From positions 283 to 35,143 of the forward strand of contig NZ_JAERLY010000021.1 of NCBI RefSeq assembly GCF_018256155.1: a DNA stretch of 34,861 bases, given 5' to 3'. The notes under the pieces were generated by a model. It saw only the letters and a list, made by a program, of their open reading frames with translations, made no database searches and was not told the DNA's origin. Position numbers and translations under genes: made by a program. The DNA is from Gluconobacter sp. Dm-62 (GTDB taxonomy: Bacteria > Pseudomonadota > Alphaproteobacteria > Acetobacterales > Acetobacteraceae). This document shows positions 25,496 to 33,277 of the stretch, piece by piece (the stretch's first letter is position 1; each line of letters starts with the position of its first letter).

Positions 25496-26511
25496 TGTTT
25501 AGGTCCGGGGTTTAATGGTGTGGTATTTTCACGAGCGTGGAAGGAAGTCTTATGGGACAGATACGTCATGGGAGCGCCACGACCACGCACGCCGTGTGAG
25601 CAGCACTACAGCGATCGCAGGCTTCGCTCGCGTCGCTGAGCAAGGAGTTCGGGGTCAACCCGAAAACAGTTGCAAAATGGCGAAAGCGCCAGACTGTCGA
25701 GGATCAGAAGACAGGTCCCAAAGAGCCGCGATCCACGGTTCTGTCCGAGACGGACGAAGCGATGATCGTGGCGTTTCGCCGGCATACGTTGCTGCCGCTG
25801 GATGACTGCCTTTATGCCCTGCAGGCCAGCATTCCCCATCTGACACGTTCGGCCCTGCATCGCTGCTTTCAGCGTCACGGGATATCCCGGTTGCCGGACA
25901 TCGAAGGAGACAGGCTCAAACGCCAGCGCTTCAAACGCTATCCCATCGGCTTTTTTCACATCGATATTGCCGAAGTCCAGACTGCTGAAGACAAGCTGCA
26001 CCTCTTCGTTGCTATCGACCGGACAAGCAAATTCGCTGTCACACAACTCGTCGGGAAAACTGATCGGAAGACCGCCTGGGAATTCCTCGAACATCTCCTG
26101 AGCATCATCCCTTACCGGATCCATACCATTCTGACCGATAACGGCATCCAGTTCTCTGACCAACCCCGTAATCGCAATACGGCCTGGTCGCGTCCCATGC
26201 GCTTCGACCTGATCTGCGAAGCCCAGGGGATCGAACATCGTCTGACGAAACCCAATCATCCCTGGACGAACGGTCAGGTTGAGCGGATGAACCAGACAAT
26301 CAAGGAAGCAACCGTCAAACGCTTCCATTACGATAGTCATGAGCAGTTGAGGACACACCTCAACGACTTCATGGCAGCCTATAATTTCGGGCGAAGACTC
26401 AAGACCCTCAGTGGCCTTACCCCTTACGAATACATCTGCAAAATCTGGACTTCAGAGCCAGAAAGATTCATCATCAATCCAAACCATCAAATCCCGGGAC
26501 TAAACATCTAG
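25496..26511 (+). mobile_element. IS481-family insertion sequence
   Basis: The ends are imperfect inverted repeats: TGTTTAGGTCCGGGGTTTAA at 25496 onward, and TGTTTAGTCCCGGGATTTGA read inward from 26506. The transposase fills the space between. No unambiguous target duplication is seen: the flanks are CTTAG on the left and TCTAG on the right. Confidence 0.82.
25552..26511 (+). pseudogene. IS481-family transposase with premature stop at codon 16
   Basis: ATG 25552 reads MGQIRHGSATTTHAV and then TGA at 25597-25599, probably from CGA (Arg). The frame continues intact with the helix-turn-helix SLASLSKEFGVNPKTVAKWR and the rve integrase core: FHIDIAEVQ (first Asp), ILTDNGIQF (second Asp) and GQVERMNQTIKEA (Glu). 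The stop at 26509 overlaps the right inverted repeat. Translation might restart at ATG 25762, but that product lacks the DNA-binding part, so the element is probably not autonomous. An intact copy elsewhere could still move it. Confidence 0.82.
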
Positions 26512-26549
26512 GAACAGCTTCCATAAATACCACGATGGGCGGCACTATT

Positions 26550-27518
26550 TTATTCGATCTCCACCTTTGACAGTGAAGCATCGATCTCTTGCGCAGAGAA
26601 CGATACCGGATTTTGACAGGCGTTGTTAACCTGCAAGCTGAAGATATCAGGGCGGGCATAATGCCCCGCCACGTCGAGGTCATATTTCCCCCGGATGACA
26701 TCATCCAGATCAATATCCACCGTAATGATGGCTTCACGATCATAGATCGGGCCTGCGATGATTTCTCCGAGCGGATTGACGATCACGCTTCCGCCACGAA
26801 TGAGAACGGTTTCCGGGTTGTTACCCTGATGACAGGTATAATTTTCCGGCGCATCCGCACGCGTCATGTACTGACAGGCACTGAGCACAAACGTCCGTCC
26901 TTCATAGGCAATATGCCGCATGGAAGCCTGCCAGATATCGCGCTCATCCACCGTAGGCGCACACCAGAGATTGATACCCCGGGCATACATACTCTGACGT
27001 AGGTCGGGCATGTAATTTTCCCAACAGATCGCAGCTCCGATACGCCCAATCTCTGTTTCGAACACTGGAATGGTCGAACCATCTCCCTGTCCCCAGACCA
27101 GTCGTTCGGTGCCGGTCGGCATCAGCTTGCGGTGTTTGCCAAGAAGCGCCCCATCTGGCCCAAAAAAGAGCGCCGTACAATACAACGTCGCCCCATCTCG
27201 TTCGATAACCCCAACAACGAGATGGGCCTTCATCTTCGCTGCGAAAGAGCCGATCCGTGCTGTTTCTGCTCCCGGAACGTCAATGGCTGATTTCCAGTAT
27301 CGAAGGTAATCCTCACGCCCTTCAGGGAAGCGGCTTCCAAGAACAGCGCCGAAACTCAGCCCTTTTGGATATCCACCGATATACGCCTCGGGAAAGACTG
27401 CGAGTTCAACCCCCTGCGCTGCAGCGGCTTCGCAATGGGCCTCCATCCGATCCAGTGTCCGGGGAGTGTCGAAAAGACTGGTTCCCGCCTGAATAACGGC
27501 GACGCGACGCTGGCTCAT
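26550..27518 (-). CDS. Nitrilase (carbon-nitrogen hydrolase)
   Basis: A 322-residue nitrilase-branch enzyme that hydrolyses an organic nitrile to acid and ammonia. The catalytic set is clear: Glu in FPEAYIGGYPKG, Lys in GKHRKLMPTGTERLVWGQGD, and Cys in AAICWENYMP. The GYPKG and RLVWGQGDG segments are typical of aliphatic/aryl-nitrile nitrilases rather than amidases. ATG 27518 has GAGAG 7-8 bases upstream, and ATG 27533 would add five residues. It is divergent from a LysR gene across a 98-bp region with a dyad, implying regulation by that protein. An IS481 element lies just past its 3' end. Confidence 0.92.
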   Translation of the reverse strand: MSQRRVAVIQAGTSLFDTPRTLDRMEAHCEAAAAQGVELAVFPEAYIGGYPKGLSFGAVLGSRFPEGREDYLRYWKSAIDVPGAETARIGSFAAKMKAHLVVGVIERDGATLYCTALFFGPDGALLGKHRKLMPTGTERLVWGQGDGSTIPVFETEIGRIGAAICWENYMPDLRQSMYARGINLWCAPTVDERDIWQASMRHIAYEGRTFVLSACQYMTRADAPENYTCHQGNNPETVLIRGGSVIVNPLGEIIAGPIYDREAIITVDIDLDDVIRGKYDLDVAGHYARPDIFSLQVNNACQNPVSFSAQEIDASLSKVEIE

Positions 27519-27596
27519 GTCCGGCTCTCTCATGCATGTAGTGGATTACAGGAACAGGAAGAGTGGACTTTCTCCCATTATTGGGCAAATTGATTG

Positions 27597-27611
27597 TTTT
27601 GATAGTCAAAA
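27597..27611. promoter_or_regulatory. Probable LysR binding site between nitrilase and lysR
   Basis: TTTTGA-TAG-TCAAAA is a perfect 6-3-6 dyad containing the T-N11-A pattern of LysR regulators. It ends 5 bases before the lysR start codon. Confidence 0.55.
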
Positions 27612-27616
27612 TCATT

Positions 27617-28540
27617 ATGGTCGATATTTCACGTCTTGATTTCAATCTGACGACTACTTTTCTGGCACTCTGGGAAGAACGCAGCGTCTCCCGAGCAGCA
27701 AAACGATTATCACTGAGCCAGTCAGCCGTCAGTGCGTCTTTGGGCCGCCTGAGGGAAGCGGCGGATGACCCTTTGTTCGTCCGCACCCGTGGGGGTATGC
27801 AGCCAACACTTCGTGCAATCGCCATGGCGGAACCGCTTCAGGCCGGAGTCGCTCTGATCCAGAACGCATTCTCGACTGTTACTGCCTTTGATCCCGCAAC
27901 CAGCCGACAACATTTTTCCATAGGGATGTCTGACGATTTCCAGATTGCAATTGGGCCGCTGATAACAAGGCGGCTGGCAGAAGAAGCGCCCCGTGTTTCA
28001 GTGACATTCAGGCAGGCTAACACACACCGCGTGGAGGCCCTTTTTGAAGCGGGCGAAATCGACTTTGCCGTTGTCGCACAGCCGAATGTGCGCTCCGGAT
28101 TGCAGCGGCAGGAGATCGGGCGGTCCGGTTATGCCTGCCTACTTGATCAAGTCGCCTGCGACCTTACACTGCCGCTAACACTGACAGATTATCTGTCTCT
28201 GCCACATCTTCTGGTCTCGTTTTCAGGCCGCGAGGGCATTGTAGATCAAGCCTTGAAAGATCTTGGTCACTCACGACGGGTGCAATCGGCGCTGACACAT
28301 TTCTCTGCCCTTCCTCCCTTCCTGATCGGGACGCGTGCCGTTGCCACACTACCTGTTCATGCCGCCCAAAGTCTTGCTGCTGTTTCAGGCCTTACTGTCT
28401 GCGCGACACCCATTGATTTGGGAGACTATTCTGTATCGATCCTCTGGCAGAAAACGGCCGATAATCTCTGGATGCGCCAGGTTATAAGCGATGCCTTCCT
28501 GGCGATTTTACCGGGCTTAGAGGCAATCTATTCGGGTTAA
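27617..28540 (+). CDS. LysR family transcriptional regulator (NodD-like)
   Basis: A 307-residue LysR regulator, start ATG 27617 (MVDISRLDFNLTTTFLALWE). The helix-turn-helix RSVSRAAKRLSLSQSAVSAS and the following RLREAADDPLFVRTRGGMQP are typical of the NodD/LinR-like branch. The C-terminal effector domain begins around residue 90. The in-frame ATG at 27563 adds a hydrophobic leader not found in the family and would run across the putative operator. It is divergent from, and probably the activator of, the nitrilase gene. Confidence 0.92.
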   Translation: MVDISRLDFNLTTTFLALWEERSVSRAAKRLSLSQSAVSASLGRLREAADDPLFVRTRGGMQPTLRAIAMAEPLQAGVALIQNAFSTVTAFDPATSRQHFSIGMSDDFQIAIGPLITRRLAEEAPRVSVTFRQANTHRVEALFEAGEIDFAVVAQPNVRSGLQRQEIGRSGYACLLDQVACDLTLPLTLTDYLSLPHLLVSFSGREGIVDQALKDLGHSRRVQSALTHFSALPPFLIGTRAVATLPVHAAQSLAAVSGLTVCATPIDLGDYSVSILWQKTADNLWMRQVISDAFLAILPGLEAIYSG

Positions 28541-28627
28541 TCTCGTATCGTAAATGTCTGATATCGGACAACAATAAACTGATAGCCGGCCTTCCGCCTC
28601 CTCCCAAAAGCCAATAGAGAGCTCAGC

Positions 28628-29083
28628 TTAGCCCGTTCCAGTCTCATCAAGCGTTACCCCAATGCGATAAGGCCCTTCAAAAAAGTCCCCGAGCGCCAAC
28701 CGTCGTCGGAACGTAAGCCGCCGTTGCGCCAAATGGTACACGCGATCATGCAGCAGATGGCAGCGCTGGCACAGCGCCCGAAGATTGCGCAACCGGTTGA
28801 CCGTGGGGTCGTGGTTCAGATGCGCAGCAGCCAAAACCACTTTAGTCTGTCGGGTCTGAAGCAGAGCGATCAAATCCGGAGGCGCGACAGGTCGTCCCCT
28901 TCCATTAAACCAATGCCCCGTCTCCGGATGCTTCCAACGTCCCCCGGGAAGGACCTGCAGGGTTTGTCCATGGGGTCGGCCACACCGCTGGCACATTCCC
29001 CCGGCTCGCTCGAACCGCACCTGTCGGCTCAACTCGGGCCAGTTGGGAGGATAAAGCGCTTTCAGTTCCCGTCGGATCGGCAT
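28628..29083 (-). CDS. HNH endonuclease family protein
   Basis: A 151-residue protein with a zinc-supported HNH fold: CQRC (with GRPHG) as the first Cys pair, then AAAHLNHDPTVNRLRNLRAL, then CQRCHLLHDRVYH as the second Cys pair and closing His. These spacings match the HNH nuclease domain, whose metal-bound His nicks DNA. AGGA lies just upstream of ATG 29083 (AGGACAGGA). It is divergent from scpB with 115 bp between them. The role in the plasmid backbone is unknown; it is not next to any visible methyltransferase, so restriction is unlikely. Confidence 0.82.
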   Translation of the reverse strand: MPIRRELKALYPPNWPELSRQVRFERAGGMCQRCGRPHGQTLQVLPGGRWKHPETGHWFNGRGRPVAPPDLIALLQTRQTKVVLAAAHLNHDPTVNRLRNLRALCQRCHLLHDRVYHLAQRRLTFRRRLALGDFFEGPYRIGVTLDETGTG

Positions 29084-29198
29084 TCCTGTCCTTTAGCACA
29101 AAAACAACGTTTGAAGACGACGTCCTCCGGAGCCTGGCCGCCAAAAGATCCACCCCGAGCATATCGCAAACCCTGGCGGAAAACGGAGAACCGGCCCT

Positions 29199-29735
29199 AT
29201 GTTCTCGACCATGACGTCTTCTGTCCCCGATCCCGTCCGTCTCGCTGAAGCCCTCCTCTTCCAGAGCAGCGGTCCTGTGTCCCGAATAATGCTGGCGCGG
29301 GCTCTGGGAGACGACGTAGACATCGCCCAGATCCTGAACCAAGTGGCCAGACGCACCGAGGGGCTGGGGTTTGAGTTGGTCGCGGCTGGAGACGGCTGGA
29401 TGTTCCGCACCGCCCCCGATCTGGCAGAAATCCTGAGGGCGGTATTGGAGCGACCGCCAGAACGCCTGCCCCGGGCCGTGCTAGAAATACTGCTGCTGAT
29501 TGCCGCGCGTCAGCCGGTCACCCGGCCCGAGATCGAAAGTTTCCGGGATGCGGCCCTGCCCCAAAAAACCCTGACCCTGCTGCAGGAGAAAGATCTCATT
29601 CGCAGCGTCGGTCGTAAGCCTGTGCCGGGTCAGCCTCAGCTCTGGGCCACGACCGAAACCTTTCTCGTGACCTACGGCCTGAAGTCCCTGGCGGAGCTGG
29701 ATCCGCTGCTGGAAGGCCTCAGAGGGCCGCTTTAG
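29199..29735 (+). CDS. scpB: Plasmid-borne SMC-complex subunit ScpB
   Basis: A 178-residue protein with the two winged-helix domains of ScpB: LAEALLFQSSGPVSRIMLAR at the start, LPRAVLEILLLIAARQPVTR and PEIESFRD in the middle, and LRSVGRKP-type and PGQPQLWATTETFL segments near the end. ScpB dimers bind the kleisin ScpA and regulate the SMC ATPase in chromosome condensation. A gene for SMC is not present in the window, and scpA lies 2 kb downstream. The start at 29199 has GGAG about ten bases upstream. The gene ends on a hairpin that includes its stop codon. Confidence 0.88.
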   Translation: MFSTMTSSVPDPVRLAEALLFQSSGPVSRIMLARALGDDVDIAQILNQVARRTEGLGFELVAAGDGWMFRTAPDLAEILRAVLERPPERLPRAVLEILLLIAARQPVTRPEIESFRDAALPQKTLTLLQEKDLIRSVGRKPVPGQPQLWATTETFLVTYGLKSLAELDPLLEGLRGPL

Positions 29736-29743
29736 GCCCTTTT
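29723..29743 (+). terminator. Hairpin over the scpB stop codon
   Basis: AGGGCC-GCTTTA-GGCCCT followed by TTTT. The stem overlaps the TAG stop. The T-run is short, so termination may be partial. Confidence 0.5.
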
Positions 29744-29783
29744 GGGCTCGTTCTGAGGGAATTCTAAGACCGTTTTTTGTCAC

Positions 29784-29820
29784 TCTAACACGTGGTAATG
29801 TTCTCTTACCACGTGTTAGA
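29784..29820. promoter_or_regulatory. 15-7-15 perfect inverted repeat, candidate recombinase core site
   Basis: The arms TCTAACACGTGGTAA (29784-29798) and TTACCACGTGTTAGA (29806-29820) are perfect, around a 7-nt asymmetric spacer (TGTTCTC). Two inverted arms around a 6-8 bp asymmetric spacer is the layout of tyrosine-recombinase core sites (loxP is 13-8-13). The site lies 66 bases upstream of a tyrosine-recombinase gene. There is no T-run, so it is not a terminator. It could also, or instead, be an operator of the recombinase operon. Confidence 0.6.
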
Positions 29821-29886
29821 TCAACGTTGCCTTAATTGCTGTTTCACGGCAGACTTATTGGCTGTTTCAGAAGGAAGATCACCGGC

Positions 29887-30885
29887 ATGACAGTCCCAAC
29901 AGAGTCTGCAGAGCGTCTTTCCGAGACGCCCTCCCCCGCTCTGCAGAGTGCTCTGGACGCCGCAAAAGACAGTGCCCGGACCGCGGCCTATGCATCCGAA
30001 ACCCTCCGAGCCTATGCCCATGACTGGCAGGCCTTCTGTCACTGGTGCGACGAACACGACACGTCCCCGCTTCCGGCCGCCCCTCCCGTCGTTGCGGCCT
30101 GGCTGCACAGTCTGGCGCCCCATTTCAGCCGCTCGGCCCTCAACCGCCGACTGGCGGCCATTGGCTATCAGCATCGCATGCGGGGACTGGAGTGGAGTTC
30201 TGGCCACGCTGCCATTCGCACCACCCTGCGTGCGGCAGGACGTCTGTATGGCACACCTCAGAAACAGGCCGCCGCCCTGACCTCGCAGGAACTTCGCAAA
30301 CTCGTTGCTCCCGAACAGGGCAAAACCGTCGAAACGCTGCCGGATCTGCGCGACCGGGCTCTTCTGCTCATTGGCTTTTCCGGTGCGCTGCGGCGTTCAG
30401 AGCTGGTCGCCCTCACAACAGAGACCGTCCGGATCATCGGCACCGGCCTGAAGCTCCATATCACCCGCAGCAAAACCGACCCAGAACAGCGGGGCGAAGA
30501 GGTATTTCTCCCCCGTGGCAAGCATCGCGAAACCTGCCCGGTTCTGGCTCTGGAACGCTGGCTGAAGAAAGCCGAGATTACGGACGGTCCCCTCTTCCGG
30601 TCGATCAACCGCTGGGAGCAGGTCGGACGCGATGCCCTGCATCCGGATGCCGTTCGGCAGATCCTGCTACGTCGTGCCAGGGTGGCCGGGCTCAAGATTG
30701 CCTCCGGAGAACGCCTCAGCCCGCATGGGCTGCGCGCCGGCTTCGTTACCGAGGCCTTCCGGGCCAATGCGCGGGACGAGCAGATCATGGCCCACACCCG
30801 TCATCGCGACCTGCGCAGCATGCGCCGCTATGTCCGTCGGGCCCGCCTGGACCTGGACTCTCCTGCGCATCTTCTGGATTTGTAA
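29887..30885 (+). CDS. Tyrosine recombinase / site-specific integrase
   Basis: A 332-residue phage-integrase-family recombinase. The N-terminal SAM-like core-binding domain spans about residues 25-125 (SETLRAYAHDWQAFCHWCDE). The catalytic domain shows Arg169 (GALRRSEL), Lys196 (RSKTD), His280 and Arg283 (SPHGLRAGF), His306 (HTRHRD) and the nucleophile Tyr315 (SMRRYVRRA). All catalytic residues are present. The start at ATG 29887 has GGAAG about ten bases upstream. Its position next to scpB, repA and a dyad suggests resolution of plasmid multimers rather than phage integration. It heads a three-gene unit ending in scpA. Confidence 0.92.
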   Translation: MTVPTESAERLSETPSPALQSALDAAKDSARTAAYASETLRAYAHDWQAFCHWCDEHDTSPLPAAPPVVAAWLHSLAPHFSRSALNRRLAAIGYQHRMRGLEWSSGHAAIRTTLRAAGRLYGTPQKQAAALTSQELRKLVAPEQGKTVETLPDLRDRALLLIGFSGALRRSELVALTTETVRIIGTGLKLHITRSKTDPEQRGEEVFLPRGKHRETCPVLALERWLKKAEITDGPLFRSINRWEQVGRDALHPDAVRQILLRRARVAGLKIASGERLSPHGLRAGFVTEAFRANARDEQIMAHTRHRDLRSMRRYVRRARLDLDSPAHLLDL

Positions 30886-30888
30886 GCC

Positions 30889-31674
30889 GTGCCCCAAACT
30901 ACTGCTGAAATCATCGCAGATGTTGATGCCACGGTCGCACGCCTGGAAGCTTATCGGCTTGAGCTCGAAGCGCGGCCGATTACCCACAGCTACAGTGAGC
31001 AGACCCTGACGGAGTATGAGGAACAAGATGCCGGGTTTCGTCTTCTCACCCGTCCGACTCTTCCCCGTCATGCCCCCAGGCCACCGGCGAGCGGCACGGT
31101 GTTTCCAATCTCGGGGTCAGAGCTTGCAGAGCCGGAGCCCTATCCCGCTCCGCCCCTTTTCAATCCCCAGCCGGACTGGTTAGCGCATGTCCTGACCGTC
31201 ACTGGCCCAGAAGCTGTGCTAGGCCGGTTCCGGGCGGAAGCGGCTGGTACCGGCCACCTACCGTGGGGGCCAGATGTCAGCGATCCCGAAGATCTGGGCC
31301 GGAACTTTCTTACCCAGGATGCCCGAACGACCGCATTAATCGACCAAATTGTCCAGAGCCAGAGGGGTCTTCTCGCTCAGGAAGCCGGATCGAGCTCCGT
31401 CCCGTTTGACCTCAACGCCCTCTGCCCCATGCCTCTGGATCTTCTTGCCCTCGGCCCCGCTTCCCCCACGACACAGAGCTGGCTCTGGGAACACTGGGGA
31501 ACCTCTCGGCCACTGCAGCAGGTCGAAGTCATGGACGGGCATCCGAAAAAGGGCACCAACCGCTGGAGTGTTTCTTTCTGGTCGGCGGACTGGACGCCCT
31601 GGGCGGCTCTTCAGGAAATTGCGACCCATTGGCCCGACCTCATTTTTTCCGTCCGCCCGCTTTACGATGTCTGA
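30889..31674 (+). CDS. Unknown protein with Api92/YubB-like C-terminal domain
   Basis: A 261-residue protein starting at GTG 30889, three bases after the recombinase stop, and overlapping scpA by 8 bases. The N-terminal half is a helix (EIIADVDATVARLEAYRLEL) followed by a long proline-rich linker. The C-terminal third, ALCPMPLDLLAL, WLWEHWGTSR, NRWSVSFWSADWTPWAAL and WPDLIFSVRPLY, has the order and spacing of the ferredoxin-like domain of phage/plasmid Api92/YubB (DUF1281) proteins, including the NWGT-like core. That domain has no established function. Coupling to recombinase and scpA suggests a role in plasmid segregation or resolution. Confidence 0.72.
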   Translation: MPQTTAEIIADVDATVARLEAYRLELEARPITHSYSEQTLTEYEEQDAGFRLLTRPTLPRHAPRPPASGTVFPISGSELAEPEPYPAPPLFNPQPDWLAHVLTVTGPEAVLGRFRAEAAGTGHLPWGPDVSDPEDLGRNFLTQDARTTALIDQIVQSQRGLLAQEAGSSSVPFDLNALCPMPLDLLALGPASPTTQSWLWEHWGTSRPLQQVEVMDGHPKKGTNRWSVSFWSADWTPWAALQEIATHWPDLIFSVRPLYDV

Positions 31675-32446
31675 GGGAGCACTTCTGGAGGCTGGAGCAT
31701 GGCAGGGCCCGCTGGAAGCGCTGCTGCAGGCTGTCCGCCGTCACGCCGTAGATCTTCGGACGCTTCCGCTAACCGAGCTGATCGACCGGTTTTTAGCCTG
31801 TGTGGAGGACGGCTTGAGAGACCGTCCTCTCGAACAGACCGCAGACGAGCTGGTGCTGGCCGCGACCCTGGTGCAGATGCGCTCCGCTCTGCTGCTCCGG
31901 AGCGACGCGGCTGACCACAGCGCAGCGCGCTCAGCCGCCGAGCACATCCAGCGGGTTCTGCTTCGGAAAGACACGCTTCAGAGGGCTGTTGAGATTCTTG
32001 AACGCCGCCCCGTCCTGGGAGACGACGTTTTCGGACGCGGGAGTGTGGTCCCCTCGCTTTCTGTCGCTGAGACAGCATCTCTCATCCTCACCCGGGATCT
32101 GCTTGACGCGCTTTTGTCTGTTTCCCGTCGGCGGGCGCAGCTGATGCCTGAAGAAAGCATTTTTCTTCCCTCAGCTCTGCCCCGTCTATCCGTTCAAGAC
32201 GCCGTCGCGTGGTGGCAGCAGAAGCTTTGCGAACATTCGGAGAGCGCGTGGGACCTCATCGAGGGCGTGATGAGTCTCTCTCCCACGGAAACCCCTCAAA
32301 GCTTAACACACCGCAAGGCCGCGTGGGCTGTTCATCTTGCGGCAGTTTTGGAGTTGGCAAGGAACGGAGAGCTGGTGCTTCAGCAGCTAACTTGCGGCGA
32401 AAAACTTAAGGTCGTCAACGCGAAGCCCAGCATAAACCGTTGTTGA
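31667..32446 (+). CDS. scpA: Plasmid-borne kleisin ScpA-like segregation protein
   Basis: A 259-residue protein with both ends of a bacterial kleisin. The N-terminal SMC-neck-binding part reads AWQGPLEALLQAVRRHAVDL and ELVLAATLVQMRSALLLRSD. The C-terminal winged helix reads WAVHLAAVLELARNGELVLQ. The middle, which in ScpA contacts the ScpB dimer, is at about residues 100-190. I set the start at ATG 31667, overlapping the previous gene; the frame extends farther upstream but that part is a shadow. With scpB nearby, it could tether plasmid DNA to the host SMC complex. Sequence identity to chromosomal ScpA looks modest, so it is a separate plasmid lineage. Confidence 0.82.
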   Translation: MSEGALLEAGAWQGPLEALLQAVRRHAVDLRTLPLTELIDRFLACVEDGLRDRPLEQTADELVLAATLVQMRSALLLRSDAADHSAARSAAEHIQRVLLRKDTLQRAVEILERRPVLGDDVFGRGSVVPSLSVAETASLILTRDLLDALLSVSRRRAQLMPEESIFLPSALPRLSVQDAVAWWQQKLCEHSESAWDLIEGVMSLSPTETPQSLTHRKAAWAVHLAAVLELARNGELVLQQLTCGEKLKVVNAKPSINRC

Positions 32447-32489
32447 GCACGATATGGGTCAAATCGGGATCTACAAATAGAATTTATAA

Positions 32490-32508
32490 TCCGGGTCCCT
32501 GTCCCGGA
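32490..32508. terminator. Weak hairpin between convergent scpA and toxin genes
   Basis: TCCGGG-TCCCTGT-CCCGGA forms a 6-bp stem. It is followed by no T-run on the plus strand and only by an AT-rich tract on the minus strand. A further dyad, GTCGAA-A-TTCGAC, is at 32560-32572. Either could help end the two convergent transcripts. Confidence 0.3.
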
Positions 32509-32608
32509 GGACTTAAAAACGATAACATGTAAAACTGCGCTAAAGAGAAAGACTATTCGGTCGAAATTCGACACCGATTCTGTATGACCTATCCAGTATT
32601 AGCGATGA

Positions 32609-32926
32609 CTATACCCTGTTGCTCGCGGAAATATATACTTCGTTATCTTCGCGTTTTCCTACCGAAATTACAAAGATTATGATTTTATCCTCTTCAATAG
32701 AGTAGACGAGCCGGTAACCATCAGACCTTAGTTTTATTTTATAATATCCGGTTAAGGGGCCATGAAGTGCGTTAGATGGAGAATATGGGTTCTTCTCCAG
32801 ATTCCTCAACTTATTTAGAAACTTCTTACGAATACTTCCGTCGAGCGAATCCCACTCTTCCAGTGCTTCGTCGTCAAACTTAATCTTATAAATCTTCTTT
32901 CCAAGCTCAGCGTTGAGATCAGTCAT
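32609..32926 (-). CDS. RelE/ParE-superfamily toxin
   Basis: A 105-residue toxin of the RelE fold. The N-terminal helix pair (FDDEALEEWDSLDGSIRKKF) precedes the LHGPLTGYYKIKLRSDGYRL hairpin and the terminal strands IIIFVISVGKREDNEVY. The conserved Arg and Lys/Arg positions of ribosome-dependent RNases of the RelE group are present. ATG 32926 overlaps the antitoxin stop by 8 bases, the usual coupling in type II systems; ATG 32941 lies farther inside the antitoxin gene. It should stabilise the plasmid by post-segregational killing. Confidence 0.88.
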   Translation of the reverse strand: MTDLNAELGKKIYKIKFDDEALEEWDSLDGSIRKKFLNKLRNLEKNPYSPSNALHGPLTGYYKIKLRSDGYRLVYSIEEDKIIIFVISVGKREDNEVYISASNRV

Positions 32927-33194
32927 CGTGACGAGCAGCAAGTTCAGCGAGCGTCATTGCGCCACTTGCCTTGCGAGGCTTGGCAGCCCTTCGCCGGACA
33001 ATATCCAGAAGGTCCGCGTCTTCATCGCTGATGACCCGCCGCGAAACAGGAAGGCGTTTGTTCTCTGCGATGTACTGCATGGTGTCGCGCAATACGTCGG
33101 ACAGCTTAACGTGCAGTCCATCGAGTGCTTCTTGCGTGTCCGCCTTCAGCTGTTTGTCGCAACGAAAACTTACGGCAGCATCGATTGTCGACAT
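32919..33194 (-). CDS. RelB/DinJ-like antitoxin
   Basis: A 91-residue antitoxin. The N-terminal segment STIDAAVSFRCDKQLKADTQ is the ribbon-helix-helix DNA-binding arm. The C-terminal half (ISDEDADLLDIVRRR, TLAELAARHDD) is an amphipathic region that would wrap the toxin. ATG 33194 is preferred because the longer frame from 33242 would run over the operator dyad. It precedes and overlaps the toxin gene and is expected to repress its own promoter together with the toxin. Confidence 0.85.
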   Translation of the reverse strand: MSTIDAAVSFRCDKQLKADTQEALDGLHVKLSDVLRDTMQYIAENKRLPVSRRVISDEDADLLDIVRRRAAKPRKASGAMTLAELAARHDD

Positions 33195-33226
33195 GTCTGG
33201 ATCCTTCCTCATACTTTCGATCAACA

Positions 33227-33239
33227 CATATCGTATATG
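33227..33239. promoter_or_regulatory. Operator dyad upstream of the toxin-antitoxin pair
   Basis: CATAT-CGT-ATATG, a 5-3-5 dyad in AT-rich DNA about 32 bases upstream of the antitoxin start. It is suitable for a ribbon-helix-helix repressor dimer and overlaps the probable -35/-10 zone. Confidence 0.5.
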
Positions 33240-33277
33240 CAAATGTATTTCAAATGAAATTCAAGAAGAGCAAGGAG

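Noticed and set aside
29784-29820. Rho-independent terminator
   Set aside because: There is no T-run after the stem on either strand, and the loop and arm geometry fits a protein-binding site better.
30045-30908. 287-residue plus-strand frame
   Set aside because: It overlaps the tyrosine recombinase in another frame; its Arg/Pro/Gly/Ser-rich translation is a high-GC shadow.
31349-31666. Long N-terminal extension of ScpA
   Set aside because: It overlaps the preceding gene in another frame, and kleisin homology begins only after ATG 31667.
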